From assembly GCA_964642855.1 (NCBI GenBank), contig CAZXSK010000005.1, positions 31,803 through 95,802 of the forward strand: a stretch of DNA of 64,000 nt, in the 5' to 3' direction. The first letter of the stretch is position 1, and every line of letters starts with the position of its first letter. The notes below the pieces were generated by a model that worked only from the letters and a program-made list of their open reading frames with translations, was not told the DNA's origin and searched no databases. This document shows positions 25,518 through 34,490 of this stretch, piece by piece. This DNA is from CAZXSK01 sp964642855. Its GTDB lineage: Bacteria; Planctomycetota; Phycisphaerae; SM23-33. The translations under genes and the position numbers were made by a program.

Positions 25518-28190
25518 CTACGCACCGAACGGCCCATGGGGGCAGAGACTCAGGGTGCACCGCTGGGGGCGTCTACCTGTCTCGTCGAAGAGCCACAGCT
25601 CGTTCTCTTCCTGCAGCCAGGTTTCGGGCAGATACCAGTATTCCTGGGGGCCTATGTTCCAGAAGCGCCCGACATTTCTGCCATTGAGGTAGAGTTGGCC
25701 CTTGCGGGCACCGTTAATTTTCAGGAAAATCGGCGTGGGTTCGTTCGGGCCTTTGAACTTCGCGGAGAACCACTTGGGGTAGTCCTGGCTGTTCTTGACG
25801 TTCGTCGCGCGCTGACCCTGGGGAAGTGACCAGGGCGCCCAGGACCAAGCCCCCCCTCCCGAGAGAGGTTCCGCCAGTTGGTAGTAGCGAATGTCACCGA
25901 GAGACTTCTGGGTAACGTCCCCCCACACGACCAGACGAATGCGGTTCTTGCCCTTCTTAAGCCCCCCAGCCAAGGTCAGATCTCCCCACGCAACACCGTT
26001 GGTGTTCTCGAAGAAGCCCGACAGCCGCTCATTGCAGAACACCGCGAACGTGTGCGGTACCGAAGTGAATGTCATCTGCACCGGAGACACCTTCGTCAGC
26101 GCAAGATCCACCTCCGCCTGGTAAGCGGGCATCTTCTGCAGCTGCGAAATCAGGTGCGTTCGAGCGCGCGGGACGATCCGCTTGGAGAACCCGTCCATCT
26201 CTTTGATGCGGTAGCGTTTCTTCGGCAAGGGCTTGGCGTGGTACACGTGGCCAAAAATGCCCTTGGCCTGACCGAAATGCGGACCCCCGCTGAATCGCCC
26301 CAGATTGTCCGCCAGCGCAACGAGAACGTTCTCGCCTTTTCGGACCGAGGCTTTCAGCGGCTCTCGCTGGGCGTCCTCGCCCCGGCCCCAGGTTCCTACC
26401 AGATCTCCATTGAGAAACAGCGTCGCCCGATCCTCGCAATCGGGCAGGTAGAGATCGCGTTTTCTCGCGCGGATCTCTTCCCACCGAATCCGATACCACA
26501 CATACCCTCGATACTCGCCGATCCGGTCCATCTCGCGGGGCCTGTCCAGCTTCGTCCACTCTGCCTCGCCGGACGGTTCGACACACGTGTCAATGGTGGT
26601 CCATTTGCCCAGCCTGGGAGCCTGAGCCCGCACGCCTGCTGCTTTGGGTGCCTTCCGCTGACTGACTTTGCCATCCAGATCAATGACGTCGTAGCTGGAT
26701 TTGCTCTTGGGCATGATGACATCTTCGGGCTCCAGGCCGATCCATGTCGGGCCGATCAGAAGCCTGCCATCCTCAGGCCAGACGGTACGGGCGAGATCGC
26801 TGCTGAGCAACGCCACGTTGATCCCCTGGTGGGCGATAACATCCACGCCGCCATCAGGGATTTCAGCGGTCAGTCTCTTGCCGTTGATTTCGATGTCAGC
26901 CTGCCAGCCGCCCGGCCCATGGAACACCAGGAGCTTGCGACCAAAGAAACCCAGCGGCATGCAGTTGGCGTACCCCAGGACATGCTTGTCCGTCAGACGA
27001 ACGCCCAGCGGAATGGCGACCGCTCCCAGCGGCGAGAGGGACACGGTCTTGCGGCCGACCCCGGGCAGATACACGGTAGCTTCGGTCATCTCGTCCTGTC
27101 CGCCGTTGGAGACGAAGACCCAGCGCGCTGCGGGCCCGGTGAGGTTCATCACCAAGGGCCCATCACAGAGCACCGCACCGCGATCGCTCATTTCGGATTC
27201 AGCGACGAAAGGCCCCATGTACCGGGCGAAAAGGTTTACGAGCCGAAGCAGGTAGTACTTCTCGGTCAGAGCTCCGCCTTCGGCGATGGGTGCGTCGCAG
27301 TCGTAACTGGCCGTCTGAAATGAGGCATGCGAGCGGTCGAGCCGCCCGCCCCAGAAGCCGAAATTCGTCCCGCCATGGAACGGATGGATGTTGTACATCG
27401 CGCCGCAACCAAGGACTTCCATCGCCCGCCTTGCAGCCGTCCGAGGCGAACAGGTGTGATGCTCGCCCCCCCAGATATCGGAGGGAACCATCGACAGTTC
27501 GGAAACCATCAGCGGCGCATGCCTCTGATCGTCCCGCAGTTGCTTGGCCTGGCCGAGAACGTCCGGGCCTCCGGTCACGGTCTCGATGCCGTCTTCAAGG
27601 TACGGCTCGGAGCGCTGGTTGGCGGTGATGATCGGGATATCAAAGCCGCTCCGTCGGAACAGTTGGCTCACGAACTCCAGGTAGCTGGTCCGGTCGGGCA
27701 TGGTCGTCGCGACATAGTCCTGCTCGTTCTGTATCAGAACGATGTTCCCCTCCCGTGTCACCTGGTGCTCAGCCAGGCGGGGCAGGACGTTGTGGAAGTA
27801 CTTGTCGTAATAGTGCGTATAGGCGGCATTGGAGGATCGATACGCCATGCCGCTTTTGCCCCCGAGCCAACCGGGCAGGCCACCGAAATCCCAGTCGCCG
27901 TCGACGTACGGGCCGGGCTTGAGGATCACGTACAGCCCGAGTTCTCCTGCGACACGGACGAACTCCGCGATGTCCTGCTGGCCTTGGAAGTCCCACTGGC
28001 CTTCGGTCAGTTCGTGGTAATTCCACATGATGCGCGTGGATACGCAGTTCAGCCCGGCCTGCCTGGCCTTGAGAAGCCGATCCTGCCACAGACCCGCAGG
28101 AATGCGATAGTAAGGAACCGACCCACTGACCAACCAGACACGCCTGCCGTCCATCTCAAAGCTGCGGCCATCGTATGTGACTTCAGCCAT
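25518..28190 (-). CDS. Beta-galactosidase, glycoside hydrolase family 35
   Basis: An 890-residue retaining glycosidase acting on beta-galactosides. The N-terminal barrel begins SFEMDGRRVWLVSGSVPYYRIP (shown in part), followed by GLNCVSTRIMWNYHE and the family segment VILKPGPYVDGDWDFGGLP. The acid/base Glu lies in NIVLIQNEQDY, a variant of the usual QVENEYG consensus, and the nucleophile is probably Glu in MVSELSMVPSDIWGGEHHT. The C-terminal half has beta-sandwich domains like the jelly-roll parts of large GH35 enzymes. No signal peptide is seen, so the enzyme seems to be cytoplasmic. An AT-rich promoter with a palindrome (28332-28360) lies 140 bases upstream. Confidence 0.9.
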   Translation of the reverse strand: MAEVTYDGRSFEMDGRRVWLVSGSVPYYRIPAGLWQDRLLKARQAGLNCVSTRIMWNYHELTEGQWDFQGQQDIAEFVRVAGELGLYVILKPGPYVDGDWDFGGLPGWLGGKSGMAYRSSNAAYTHYYDKYFHNVLPRLAEHQVTREGNIVLIQNEQDYVATTMPDRTSYLEFVSQLFRRSGFDIPIITANQRSEPYLEDGIETVTGGPDVLGQAKQLRDDQRHAPLMVSELSMVPSDIWGGEHHTCSPRTAARRAMEVLGCGAMYNIHPFHGGTNFGFWGGRLDRSHASFQTASYDCDAPIAEGGALTEKYYLLRLVNLFARYMGPFVAESEMSDRGAVLCDGPLVMNLTGPAARWVFVSNGGQDEMTEATVYLPGVGRKTVSLSPLGAVAIPLGVRLTDKHVLGYANCMPLGFFGRKLLVFHGPGGWQADIEINGKRLTAEIPDGGVDVIAHQGINVALLSSDLARTVWPEDGRLLIGPTWIGLEPEDVIMPKSKSSYDVIDLDGKVSQRKAPKAAGVRAQAPRLGKWTTIDTCVEPSGEAEWTKLDRPREMDRIGEYRGYVWYRIRWEEIRARKRDLYLPDCEDRATLFLNGDLVGTWGRGEDAQREPLKASVRKGENVLVALADNLGRFSGGPHFGQAKGIFGHVYHAKPLPKKRYRIKEMDGFSKRIVPRARTHLISQLQKMPAYQAEVDLALTKVSPVQMTFTSVPHTFAVFCNERLSGFFENTNGVAWGDLTLAGGLKKGKNRIRLVVWGDVTQKSLGDIRYYQLAEPLSGGGAWSWAPWSLPQGQRATNVKNSQDYPKWFSAKFKGPNEPTPIFLKINGARKGQLYLNGRNVGRFWNIGPQEYWYLPETWLQEENELWLFDETGRRPQRCTLSLCPHGPFGA

Positions 28191-28331
28191 TTGTGGATCC
28201 CCGTGCTTTGCTGTTGGCTGCTGGACGAGGTGAGGATAGGTCTCAATGGCCGAAAGTGTAGATACCTGCGCGGCGCATGCAACAAAAAAGACCGAGGACC
28301 GCCTTGTTCAGACCACGAATAGAAACATATA

Positions 28332-28360
28332 AGTCTATATATAGAAATTTTTTATCTCAA
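28332..28360 (-). promoter_or_regulatory. Predicted promoter of the GH35 gene overlapping a 12-base palindrome
   Basis: On the minus strand TTGAGA (28360-28355) and TAGACT (28337-28332) are 17 bases apart in an island of A and T very unlike its surroundings. A perfect palindrome TCTATATATAGA (28334-28345) overlaps the -10 and could be an operator for a repressor, or simply the melting region. Confidence 0.5.
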
Positions 28361-28587
28361 AAGGGCTCCTGCGACGGAAAAACCCCGCCCCTTCTGCGCC
28401 CGCTGGGAGTTTCAGGGCAAAGTCCTAGTTGGGACAAGGGTTATGGAAACGCCCTGCTGCATCCTCCCGGGCGACGTAGGCCCGGCCATTCTGCACTGCC
28501 AAGCGGGTGTCGACCGGCGCCGCCTGTCCCCTGCCCGCACCCCGAGAAGACCCTGTGCGTCGCCCCCAGCTGTGAGTTAGCTTGTGC

Positions 28588-28616
28588 TTGACACGCCAGC
28601 CCGACCGGTCTACCAT
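28588..28616 (+). promoter_or_regulatory. Predicted sigma70-type promoter of the secreted-protein gene
   Basis: TTGACA (28588-28593), exactly 17 bases, then TACCAT (28611-28616). The ATG at 28663 is 46 bases downstream. It may drive the following ABC transporter genes as well. Confidence 0.65.
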
Positions 28617-28662
28617 CGGCGTCAGATTTTCGGCGTCACTCCCCCAATAGGACTTCGTACAC

Positions 28663-29775
28663 ATGCGGAAAAACAGCGTTGCCCCGAAGTTCGTGCTGTT
28701 TCTGGCACTGACCGCACTGCCCTGCCTGGCTCTGGCCCAGGACTTCGATCCCAACGACCCACCCCAGTTTGAGGTCGATGAGCTCGCCCTCGAGTCGGGA
28801 TCCGTCCGCGCCTATCGCGACGACATTCTCCAATGGGTCAAACATTGGGCCAGAACCATCAAAGACTACGACAGCCAGGAGCTGACCATCAAGGCGCGCA
28901 CCTCTCTCCTGCAAGGCTACAACCGGTACGAACTCGGCGCGTATCGGCGGCTGTATGCCAGGCAGGCGATGCAGGTTCTTCCTGCCCTGCTGAAGCTTGA
29001 CGATACCGTCAAGCAGATCAATGTCGGCATCGTGCTTTCGCAGATGCCCGAAGCCGACGTTCGCGACGCCCTCAAGAGCATGGTCACCCACAGCAACCCC
29101 GGTCTGCGATACCTGGGTTGGCGCGGTTACGGCCGGGTCCGGACGGAGGTGCTCTCTCTGGGACAGACCGCGGCGGACGACCTGCTCAAGACGTGGTCGG
29201 AGAGTATCCAGCAGGAGAAATCGCCGGAAGTCATGTCTGCCGCGTGGGACGCTTTTGCGGTTCGCTCGGACCTGAGCGTTCCCGACGAGGTCCTCGTTGC
29301 CACGCGGAAGAAAGCCTTCGCCCTGGTCAAGAAGACCTGGACAACCGTGCCTCTTCGGATCCGTAAGGGTGACGAACGCCTGGCCGGCGCGTCGGTTGAG
29401 GGCATCCAGGCGATTTCCACGCTCTGGGCAACCGTAAAGGAAGACAAGACGACGCGCACGGAATCGCTCAAGCTGATTGTCGAAACCATGAACGCATCGT
29501 CTCTGGCCTACGCCGACGCCAACAGCACAGGCCCGGTCGCCCAGGCCAACTCGGGACTGCTGCTGGCCTGCGAAGAAGGTCTCAATGCGATGATGGGCTT
29601 CTCCGGCGAGGATGCCAAGGACCTCATCCAGTCTTCGCTCGTGGGTACCAAGGGTGGAGAGGAGAAAACCAAGGCGGTCCGTCTGGCAGTCATCCGATGG
29701 ATCGCTCTGCTGCCCGATGTGGAGATGCCCTCGGACCCTCTCGACGCCGAGAAGGGAAAGGACTCCGACGACTGA
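28663..29775 (+). CDS. Secreted alpha-helical protein of unknown function
   Basis: 370 residues. A signal peptide is clear: MRKNSVAPKF, then a hydrophobic core LVLFLALTALPCLA-like stretch and a likely cut after ALA (about residue 25). The mature part is almost entirely helical with Leu-rich repeats of roughly 30-40 residues, for example ALLKLDDTVKQINVGIVLSQ, reminiscent of degenerate HEAT repeats. No catalytic motif is visible. It has its own strong promoter and is 112 bases upstream of the peptide-binding protein gene, so a role with that transporter is possible but unproven. Confidence 0.7.
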   Translation: MRKNSVAPKFVLFLALTALPCLALAQDFDPNDPPQFEVDELALESGSVRAYRDDILQWVKHWARTIKDYDSQELTIKARTSLLQGYNRYELGAYRRLYARQAMQVLPALLKLDDTVKQINVGIVLSQMPEADVRDALKSMVTHSNPGLRYLGWRGYGRVRTEVLSLGQTAADDLLKTWSESIQQEKSPEVMSAAWDAFAVRSDLSVPDEVLVATRKKAFALVKKTWTTVPLRIRKGDERLAGASVEGIQAISTLWATVKEDKTTRTESLKLIVETMNASSLAYADANSTGPVAQANSGLLLACEEGLNAMMGFSGEDAKDLIQSSLVGTKGGEEKTKAVRLAVIRWIALLPDVEMPSDPLDAEKGKDSDD

Positions 29776-29887
29776 TCCTTGCCATCATCCCGCCGCCACG
29801 CTACCGTGGCGAGGTCCGGCGGGCGGACCTGACCCCTCTTCCCGCCATAGCACGAGCGAGCATCTGCTCGTTTCCTGACCGACCAAT

Positions 29888-31894
29888 ATGAAGTGGTTCT
29901 ATCCCATCGCGCTACTGGTCGTATTGGGCCTGACGCTCTGGCCGCTTCTGGTGCTGGAGGGCAATCCCCCTGACCAGTACGAGGGACAGATCGTCCGATA
30001 CGACATCTACGGTAGCGCCGTACGTTCCCTTGACCCTGCGACCTGCGGAGACACCACTTCTTCGTCATTTCAGGGCAATGTCTACGAAAGCCTCTACACC
30101 TATCACTTCCTGAAACGGCCTCTCGAAATCATCCCGATGCTTGCCGAGGGCATGCCCGAAGTGTCCGAAGACGGGAAGACCTACACCATCCGCATCAAGC
30201 AGGGCATCAAGTTCCACCGCAATCCCTGCTTCGGCAAGTCAGAGGACCCGCAGCACCAGTGGGGCACGCGGGACGTCGAGGCAAAGGACTTCGTGCTGGC
30301 CTTCAAACGCATCGCCGACTACCACATCAACACCGGCCTGGCGTGGGCTTTCTGCGAACGAATCGCGGGCATCAAGGAGTACCGCGAGAAGACCCGAAGC
30401 TACAAAATCGGCGATTTCTCCCGCTATGACCTGCCCGTCGAGGGCCTCCAAGCCATCGACGCCAACACGCTGCAGATTTCCCTGGCGGAAACCTATCCGC
30501 AGTTCATCTACGTTCTGGCGATGCACGTGACAGCCCCCGTCGCTCGCGAGGCCGTGGACTATCACCTCGGCACCGAATCAGGCGACGGCCCGCGAGGCCG
30601 CGTCGAGATCCCCGTCGAGAAGCGGAGCACGGAGTTTCGAGAGGCCGAGGAAGTCGTTGGAACCGGTCCGTACATGTGGACGGAGTTCCAGCGGAAGACG
30701 AAGATCGTCCTCGAACGCAACCCGGACTTTCGCAAGGACTACTACCCCACTGAAGGCTATCCGGGCGACCTCGACCGGGCCAATGAGATCCGCCGCGCGG
30801 TCCTGCAGGAAACCGGCGACCCGAACAAGGCCTCGGAAGCCTATGACCAAGTCATCGCAGCCACGAGCGATCGCGGGCGGGGACTGCTGGATGATGCGGG
30901 CAAGCGTGTACCGTTCATCGATGTCCTCCACTACGAGTTCGTCGAGGAGAGTTACTCCGCATGGATGCTGTTCCTCACCCGCCAGAGGGATATCTCCGGC
31001 ATCGGCAAGGACGTTTTTGAGCAGGTTGTCCAGCCTGGGAAGGAACTCGCCCCGCGATGGAAGGAGAAGGGGATCCGCCTGAAGACCTACTCCCGGCCTG
31101 TGGTAACGTGGATCGCCTTCAACATGGAGGATCCCGTCGTCGGGCAGAGCAAGTCGTTGCGACAGGCGTTGTGCCTTGCGTTCGACGTTGAAAACTACCT
31201 CAAGGTCCTGTTCAACGAACGCGGGCAAAGGGCGGTGAACGTGCTGCCCAGTTCCTTCAAGGGTCACGCCGAGGCAGGACCAGGGCCGTACAGTCGCCTG
31301 GATATGGATTTGGCGAAGGAAAAGATCGAGGCTGCGAAGAAGGAACTGGCCGACGTAGGGCAACTGGTGAATGGCAAGATCCCGGAACTGGTACTGGACC
31401 TGCCCGGGAACACCGGAGAAATGATCCGTCGTGGTCAGTTCGTCAAGCAGCAATTCGCCAAGCTGGGCGTCGAACTCAAAACCGTGCCCAACGACTGGGC
31501 GAAGCTCCAGGAGAAGGTGCATAACAAACAGGTCCAGATGTACATGATGGGCTGGCAGGCGGACTACCCCGACGCCGAAAATTTCCTGCAGCTGTTCTAC
31601 TCCCCCAATATCGAAAAGCAGACCAACAACACCAACTACGTCAACCGGGAGTTTGATGGTCTCTACGAACAGGTTCGTGTCATGCAGGACTCTCCCGAGC
31701 GAACCCAGCTGTATGCGGACATGACCAACATCATCTCCGAAGATGTCCCGTTGCTGCTGCTTACCGAACCCGAAACGTATGTCTTGATCTATCAGTGGGT
31801 GAAGAACGTCAAGCCCCATCCGATCGGCTACGGGTACATCAAATACCGACGGTTGGACACAGAGCTTCGCCACGAGATGGGCGGCAGGGAGTAG
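29888..31894 (+). CDS. Oligopeptide ABC transporter substrate-binding protein (SBP family 5)
   Basis: A 668-residue periplasmic binding protein that captures peptides or similar ligands. Family marks are SLDPATCGDTTSSSFQGNVYESL, the MLAEGMPEVSEDGKTYTIRIKQGIKFH stretch (shown only in part here), VGTGPYMWTEF, and DYPDAENFLQLFY near the end. The N-terminus (KWFYPIALLVVLGLTLWPLL) is a hydrophobic anchor with no lipobox Cys, so the protein is probably tethered by an uncleaved helix. An extra segment of about 60 residues near 290-350 is longer than in OppA. It leads a four-gene transporter set with gaps of eight, two, minus four and 18 bases. Confidence 0.9.
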   Translation: MKWFYPIALLVVLGLTLWPLLVLEGNPPDQYEGQIVRYDIYGSAVRSLDPATCGDTTSSSFQGNVYESLYTYHFLKRPLEIIPMLAEGMPEVSEDGKTYTIRIKQGIKFHRNPCFGKSEDPQHQWGTRDVEAKDFVLAFKRIADYHINTGLAWAFCERIAGIKEYREKTRSYKIGDFSRYDLPVEGLQAIDANTLQISLAETYPQFIYVLAMHVTAPVAREAVDYHLGTESGDGPRGRVEIPVEKRSTEFREAEEVVGTGPYMWTEFQRKTKIVLERNPDFRKDYYPTEGYPGDLDRANEIRRAVLQETGDPNKASEAYDQVIAATSDRGRGLLDDAGKRVPFIDVLHYEFVEESYSAWMLFLTRQRDISGIGKDVFEQVVQPGKELAPRWKEKGIRLKTYSRPVVTWIAFNMEDPVVGQSKSLRQALCLAFDVENYLKVLFNERGQRAVNVLPSSFKGHAEAGPGPYSRLDMDLAKEKIEAAKKELADVGQLVNGKIPELVLDLPGNTGEMIRRGQFVKQQFAKLGVELKTVPNDWAKLQEKVHNKQVQMYMMGWQADYPDAENFLQLFYSPNIEKQTNNTNYVNREFDGLYEQVRVMQDSPERTQLYADMTNIISEDVPLLLLTEPETYVLIYQWVKNVKPHPIGYGYIKYRRLDTELRHEMGGRE

Positions 31895-31902
31895 CATAGC
31901 CG

Positions 31903-33552
31903 ATGGGTACCTTCATCATCCGACGATTGGTCCAGGCGGTTCTCACCGTATTCGGTGTGATGCTGCTGACGTTCGTCCTGTTCCGGCTGGTTGCGGGGGA
32001 CGTAACAGCCCAATTCGTGAACGTCAAACTCGGCAAGGAAGCCCGGGTAGCCTGGCTGCACCGGCACCACCTGGATCTGCCGATGGTCCTGAACGTCCAG
32101 CGGCATATCACGCTGCGAGATACCACCGACGGCAACAGCACTTTCAGCGTCGACGATGTCGGACCGGCCAAGGTTACTTCGGCTCTGCTGCTGCAGGCGG
32201 TCTTCGAAGATACCGAGAACGCCGAGCCAACACCCGGCTCCCAAGGCAGGCCCGTTGCATTCATCCAGTCAGCCGGTGTCCAGCTGATGTCTCCGGATAC
32301 GAAGCTGCGAGAGGTAGCATCGGATGATCCCTGGCTGCCCCGAAGGGCCACCCAGACTCAGAGCTCCGCGGAAGAAGAACCCCCGGGTGAACAAGGGTCC
32401 AAGGCAACCGACCCCAACAGTTCGTCGGCGGGAAGTGGTCAGGATGAATCCCCCGACCCCAATAGCCCGTCCGGCAGCGAAGACGTCGCAACATCCGCCG
32501 ACCCCAACCGCCCGACAGAATCCAAGCAACCAGAGCCCGACCCCAACGCCTCGCCGGGGGCGGATCCGAATGCACCCGCAGAAACCGGGACGGACGAGAG
32601 CGACCATGATGCCCAGCCCGTCGCTCCCGCAATCCGGATCCACTTCGCCGACGGCAGTTCGATGGTTGCAGACCTGACCCCCCTGGCCAGTGAGGAAACT
32701 CCGCGTCTGATCGACCCGAATGCCACCGTGGCCGATCTCCTTGAAATGCTCAATGAACACCCGGAGAACCGAGGCAGGCTTGTTGCAGAGATCAGCGATG
32801 TAGATCTGAGCAACATCTTCAACTCCCAGTTCTTCTGGCATCTGTGGTACAGCATCACCTTCCAGAACCGCTCGTACAAGACGAACGAGCGCCTGGTCGA
32901 TATCGTCGCGGAACGCGCAAAATACAGCCTCGCGCTTACGGTTCCCGCTCTGGCGCTGGGCTGGCTTACGGCAATGATCATCTCATCGCTCGTCGCGTTC
33001 TACCGCGGAGGCCTGATCGACAAGCTCGGCGTGTTCGTCAGCGTACTCGGCATGTGCGTGCCCTACCTGATCTACATGATCGCCGGCCAGGCGATTGTTT
33101 TCGAATACGCCCCGCAGCGAGCGTGGGGGCTTTCGAGTCCGGCGAACATCTACGTGCCGATTGGCATTGCGGTCATCGCGGGTCTGGGAAACCAGGTTCG
33201 TTTCTACCGAACCGTGATCCTGGACGAAGTCAATCGCGACTACGTTCGAACCGCCCGCGCCAAGGGCGTTCCGCTGCCTGGAATCATGTTCCGCCACGTG
33301 CTGAAGAACTGCATGCTTCCGATCCTGACTTCCCTGGTGGTGAGCATCCCGTTCCTGATCCTCGGATCCCTGCTGCTGGAGCGGTTCTTCGGCATCCCGG
33401 GCCTGGGAAGCCTGATGGTCAACAGCGTCTCCGACCGTGATGTGCCTTTGATCGCCGGCCTGACGTTCTTGACATCCGTGATCTACGTGGTCTCCCTGCT
33501 GATCACCGACATCCTGTACGCTGTGTTCGATCCGCGAGTCCGACTGAGATAG
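31903..33552 (+). CDS. OppB-like ABC permease with a large disordered periplasmic insert
   Basis: Transmembrane subunit of the peptide transporter. The first helix (residues 8-31) and the last 250 residues match OppB/DppB permeases, including the EAA loop DYVRTARAKGVPLPGIM that docks the ATPases. Between them lie about 230 extra residues (about 70-295), against about 310 for a whole normal OppB. The insert is rich in Pro, Ser, Asp and Glu, with DPN occurring six times (such as TDPNSSS and PDPNSP), flanked by short folded-looking parts. It follows the first helix, so should face the periplasm and could contact the tethered binding protein. Confidence 0.88.
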   Translation: MGTFIIRRLVQAVLTVFGVMLLTFVLFRLVAGDVTAQFVNVKLGKEARVAWLHRHHLDLPMVLNVQRHITLRDTTDGNSTFSVDDVGPAKVTSALLLQAVFEDTENAEPTPGSQGRPVAFIQSAGVQLMSPDTKLREVASDDPWLPRRATQTQSSAEEEPPGEQGSKATDPNSSSAGSGQDESPDPNSPSGSEDVATSADPNRPTESKQPEPDPNASPGADPNAPAETGTDESDHDAQPVAPAIRIHFADGSSMVADLTPLASEETPRLIDPNATVADLLEMLNEHPENRGRLVAEISDVDLSNIFNSQFFWHLWYSITFQNRSYKTNERLVDIVAERAKYSLALTVPALALGWLTAMIISSLVAFYRGGLIDKLGVFVSVLGMCVPYLIYMIAGQAIVFEYAPQRAWGLSSPANIYVPIGIAVIAGLGNQVRFYRTVILDEVNRDYVRTARAKGVPLPGIMFRHVLKNCMLPILTSLVVSIPFLILGSLLLERFFGIPGLGSLMVNSVSDRDVPLIAGLTFLTSVIYVVSLLITDILYAVFDPRVRLR

Positions 33553-33554
33553 CC

Positions 33555-34490
33555 ATGACACAAGCCGCTGCTCAAACCGCTGCCGTCACTCAGCCTCGCA
33601 TCGGGCGAAGTCTCTGGTCCGACGCGGTGCGGCGCATCCTGCGCGACCCGGCAGCCGTGATCTGCCTGATCATCATCGCAGCCTTTGCGCTCATCGCAAT
33701 CTATGCCGCCATCGCGTTCCCAAACTGGTCCATGAAGCACGACTATGAAAGCGTGCACGAGGCGCCGTCGGCTTCCCATTGGCTCGGAACCGATGAATTC
33801 GGCAACGACGTCCTGCAGAAGACCATGGTGGGGGCGAAGGTCTCGATGACTGTTGGTTTGATGGCCAATGTCATCGCGATTCCTCTCGGCATGCTGCTGG
33901 GATCCATCGCGGGGTACTACGGCGGCAAATTGGACGACTTCATCGTCTGGCTGTTCACGACGCTGGCCTCGATACCCGGCCTGATCCGCGTGATTGCGAT
34001 CAAGTTCGCCTTCCAGGATATCGTGCTGATGGAGAACACCCCCTTCGAGATCGATCTAGGCGGCCTTCCGGGCATCATCCTTGCCCTCTCGATCACCGGC
34101 TGGATCGGTACCTGCAGACTCGTACGCGCAGAGACCTTCAAACTGCGGGAGCTGGATTATGTGCTCGCCGCCCGGGCGAGCGGCCGGCCGGGGCTGAGCA
34201 TTCTGGGCAGACACGTCGTGCCCAATGTCTCTCACCTGGGCATCATCAACTTCTCGCTCGGGTTCATCGGCGCGGTCAAGGCGGAGGTCGCACTGAGCTA
34301 TCTCGGGCTGGGCGTGTCAGACCAGCCGAGTTGGGGATCCATGATCAGCGCAGCCCGTATGGACGTTGTCGTTGGCCGATGGTGGCAGATCGCTGCTGCC
34401 GGTGCAGCCATGTTCGTCCTGGTGCTGGCGATGAACATCTTCGGAGATCGTCTCCGCGACGCTCTGGACCCGAAACTGAGGAACGTGTGA
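33555..34490 (+). CDS. OppC-like ABC permease
   Basis: The second membrane subunit, 311 residues with about six transmembrane helices and the typical OppC segment SHWLGTDEFGNDVLQKTMVGA near residue 73, where relatives have GTDxxGRDxxSR. The EAA-type loop is LDYVLAARASGRPGLSILGRHV. It starts two bases after oppB and its stop overlaps the oppD start by four bases (GTGA), which shows translational coupling. Confidence 0.92.
   Translation: MTQAAAQTAAVTQPRIGRSLWSDAVRRILRDPAAVICLIIIAAFALIAIYAAIAFPNWSMKHDYESVHEAPSASHWLGTDEFGNDVLQKTMVGAKVSMTVGLMANVIAIPLGMLLGSIAGYYGGKLDDFIVWLFTTLASIPGLIRVIAIKFAFQDIVLMENTPFEIDLGGLPGIILALSITGWIGTCRLVRAETFKLRELDYVLAARASGRPGLSILGRHVVPNVSHLGIINFSLGFIGAVKAEVALSYLGLGVSDQPSWGSMISAARMDVVVGRWWQIAAAGAAMFVLVLAMNIFGDRLRDALDPKLRNV

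Larger units (their letters stand above)
28191..28662. other. Divergent intergenic region between GH35 and the secreted-protein gene
   Basis: 472 bases containing the leftward GH35 promoter (28332-28360) and the rightward promoter at 28588-28616. The stretch between them (28365-28585) is GC-rich with no supported gene. Small open frames here show no family resemblance. Confidence 0.5.

Noticed and set aside
25878..27323. A 481-residue frame opposite the GH35 gene
   Set aside because: Antisense shadow; the GH35 protein has clear family motifs on the other strand.
28277..28591. A 104-residue frame in the intergenic region before the secreted-protein gene
   Set aside because: It lies across two predicted promoters, has no ribosome site, and its sequence is Pro/Arg/Ser-rich without family resemblance.
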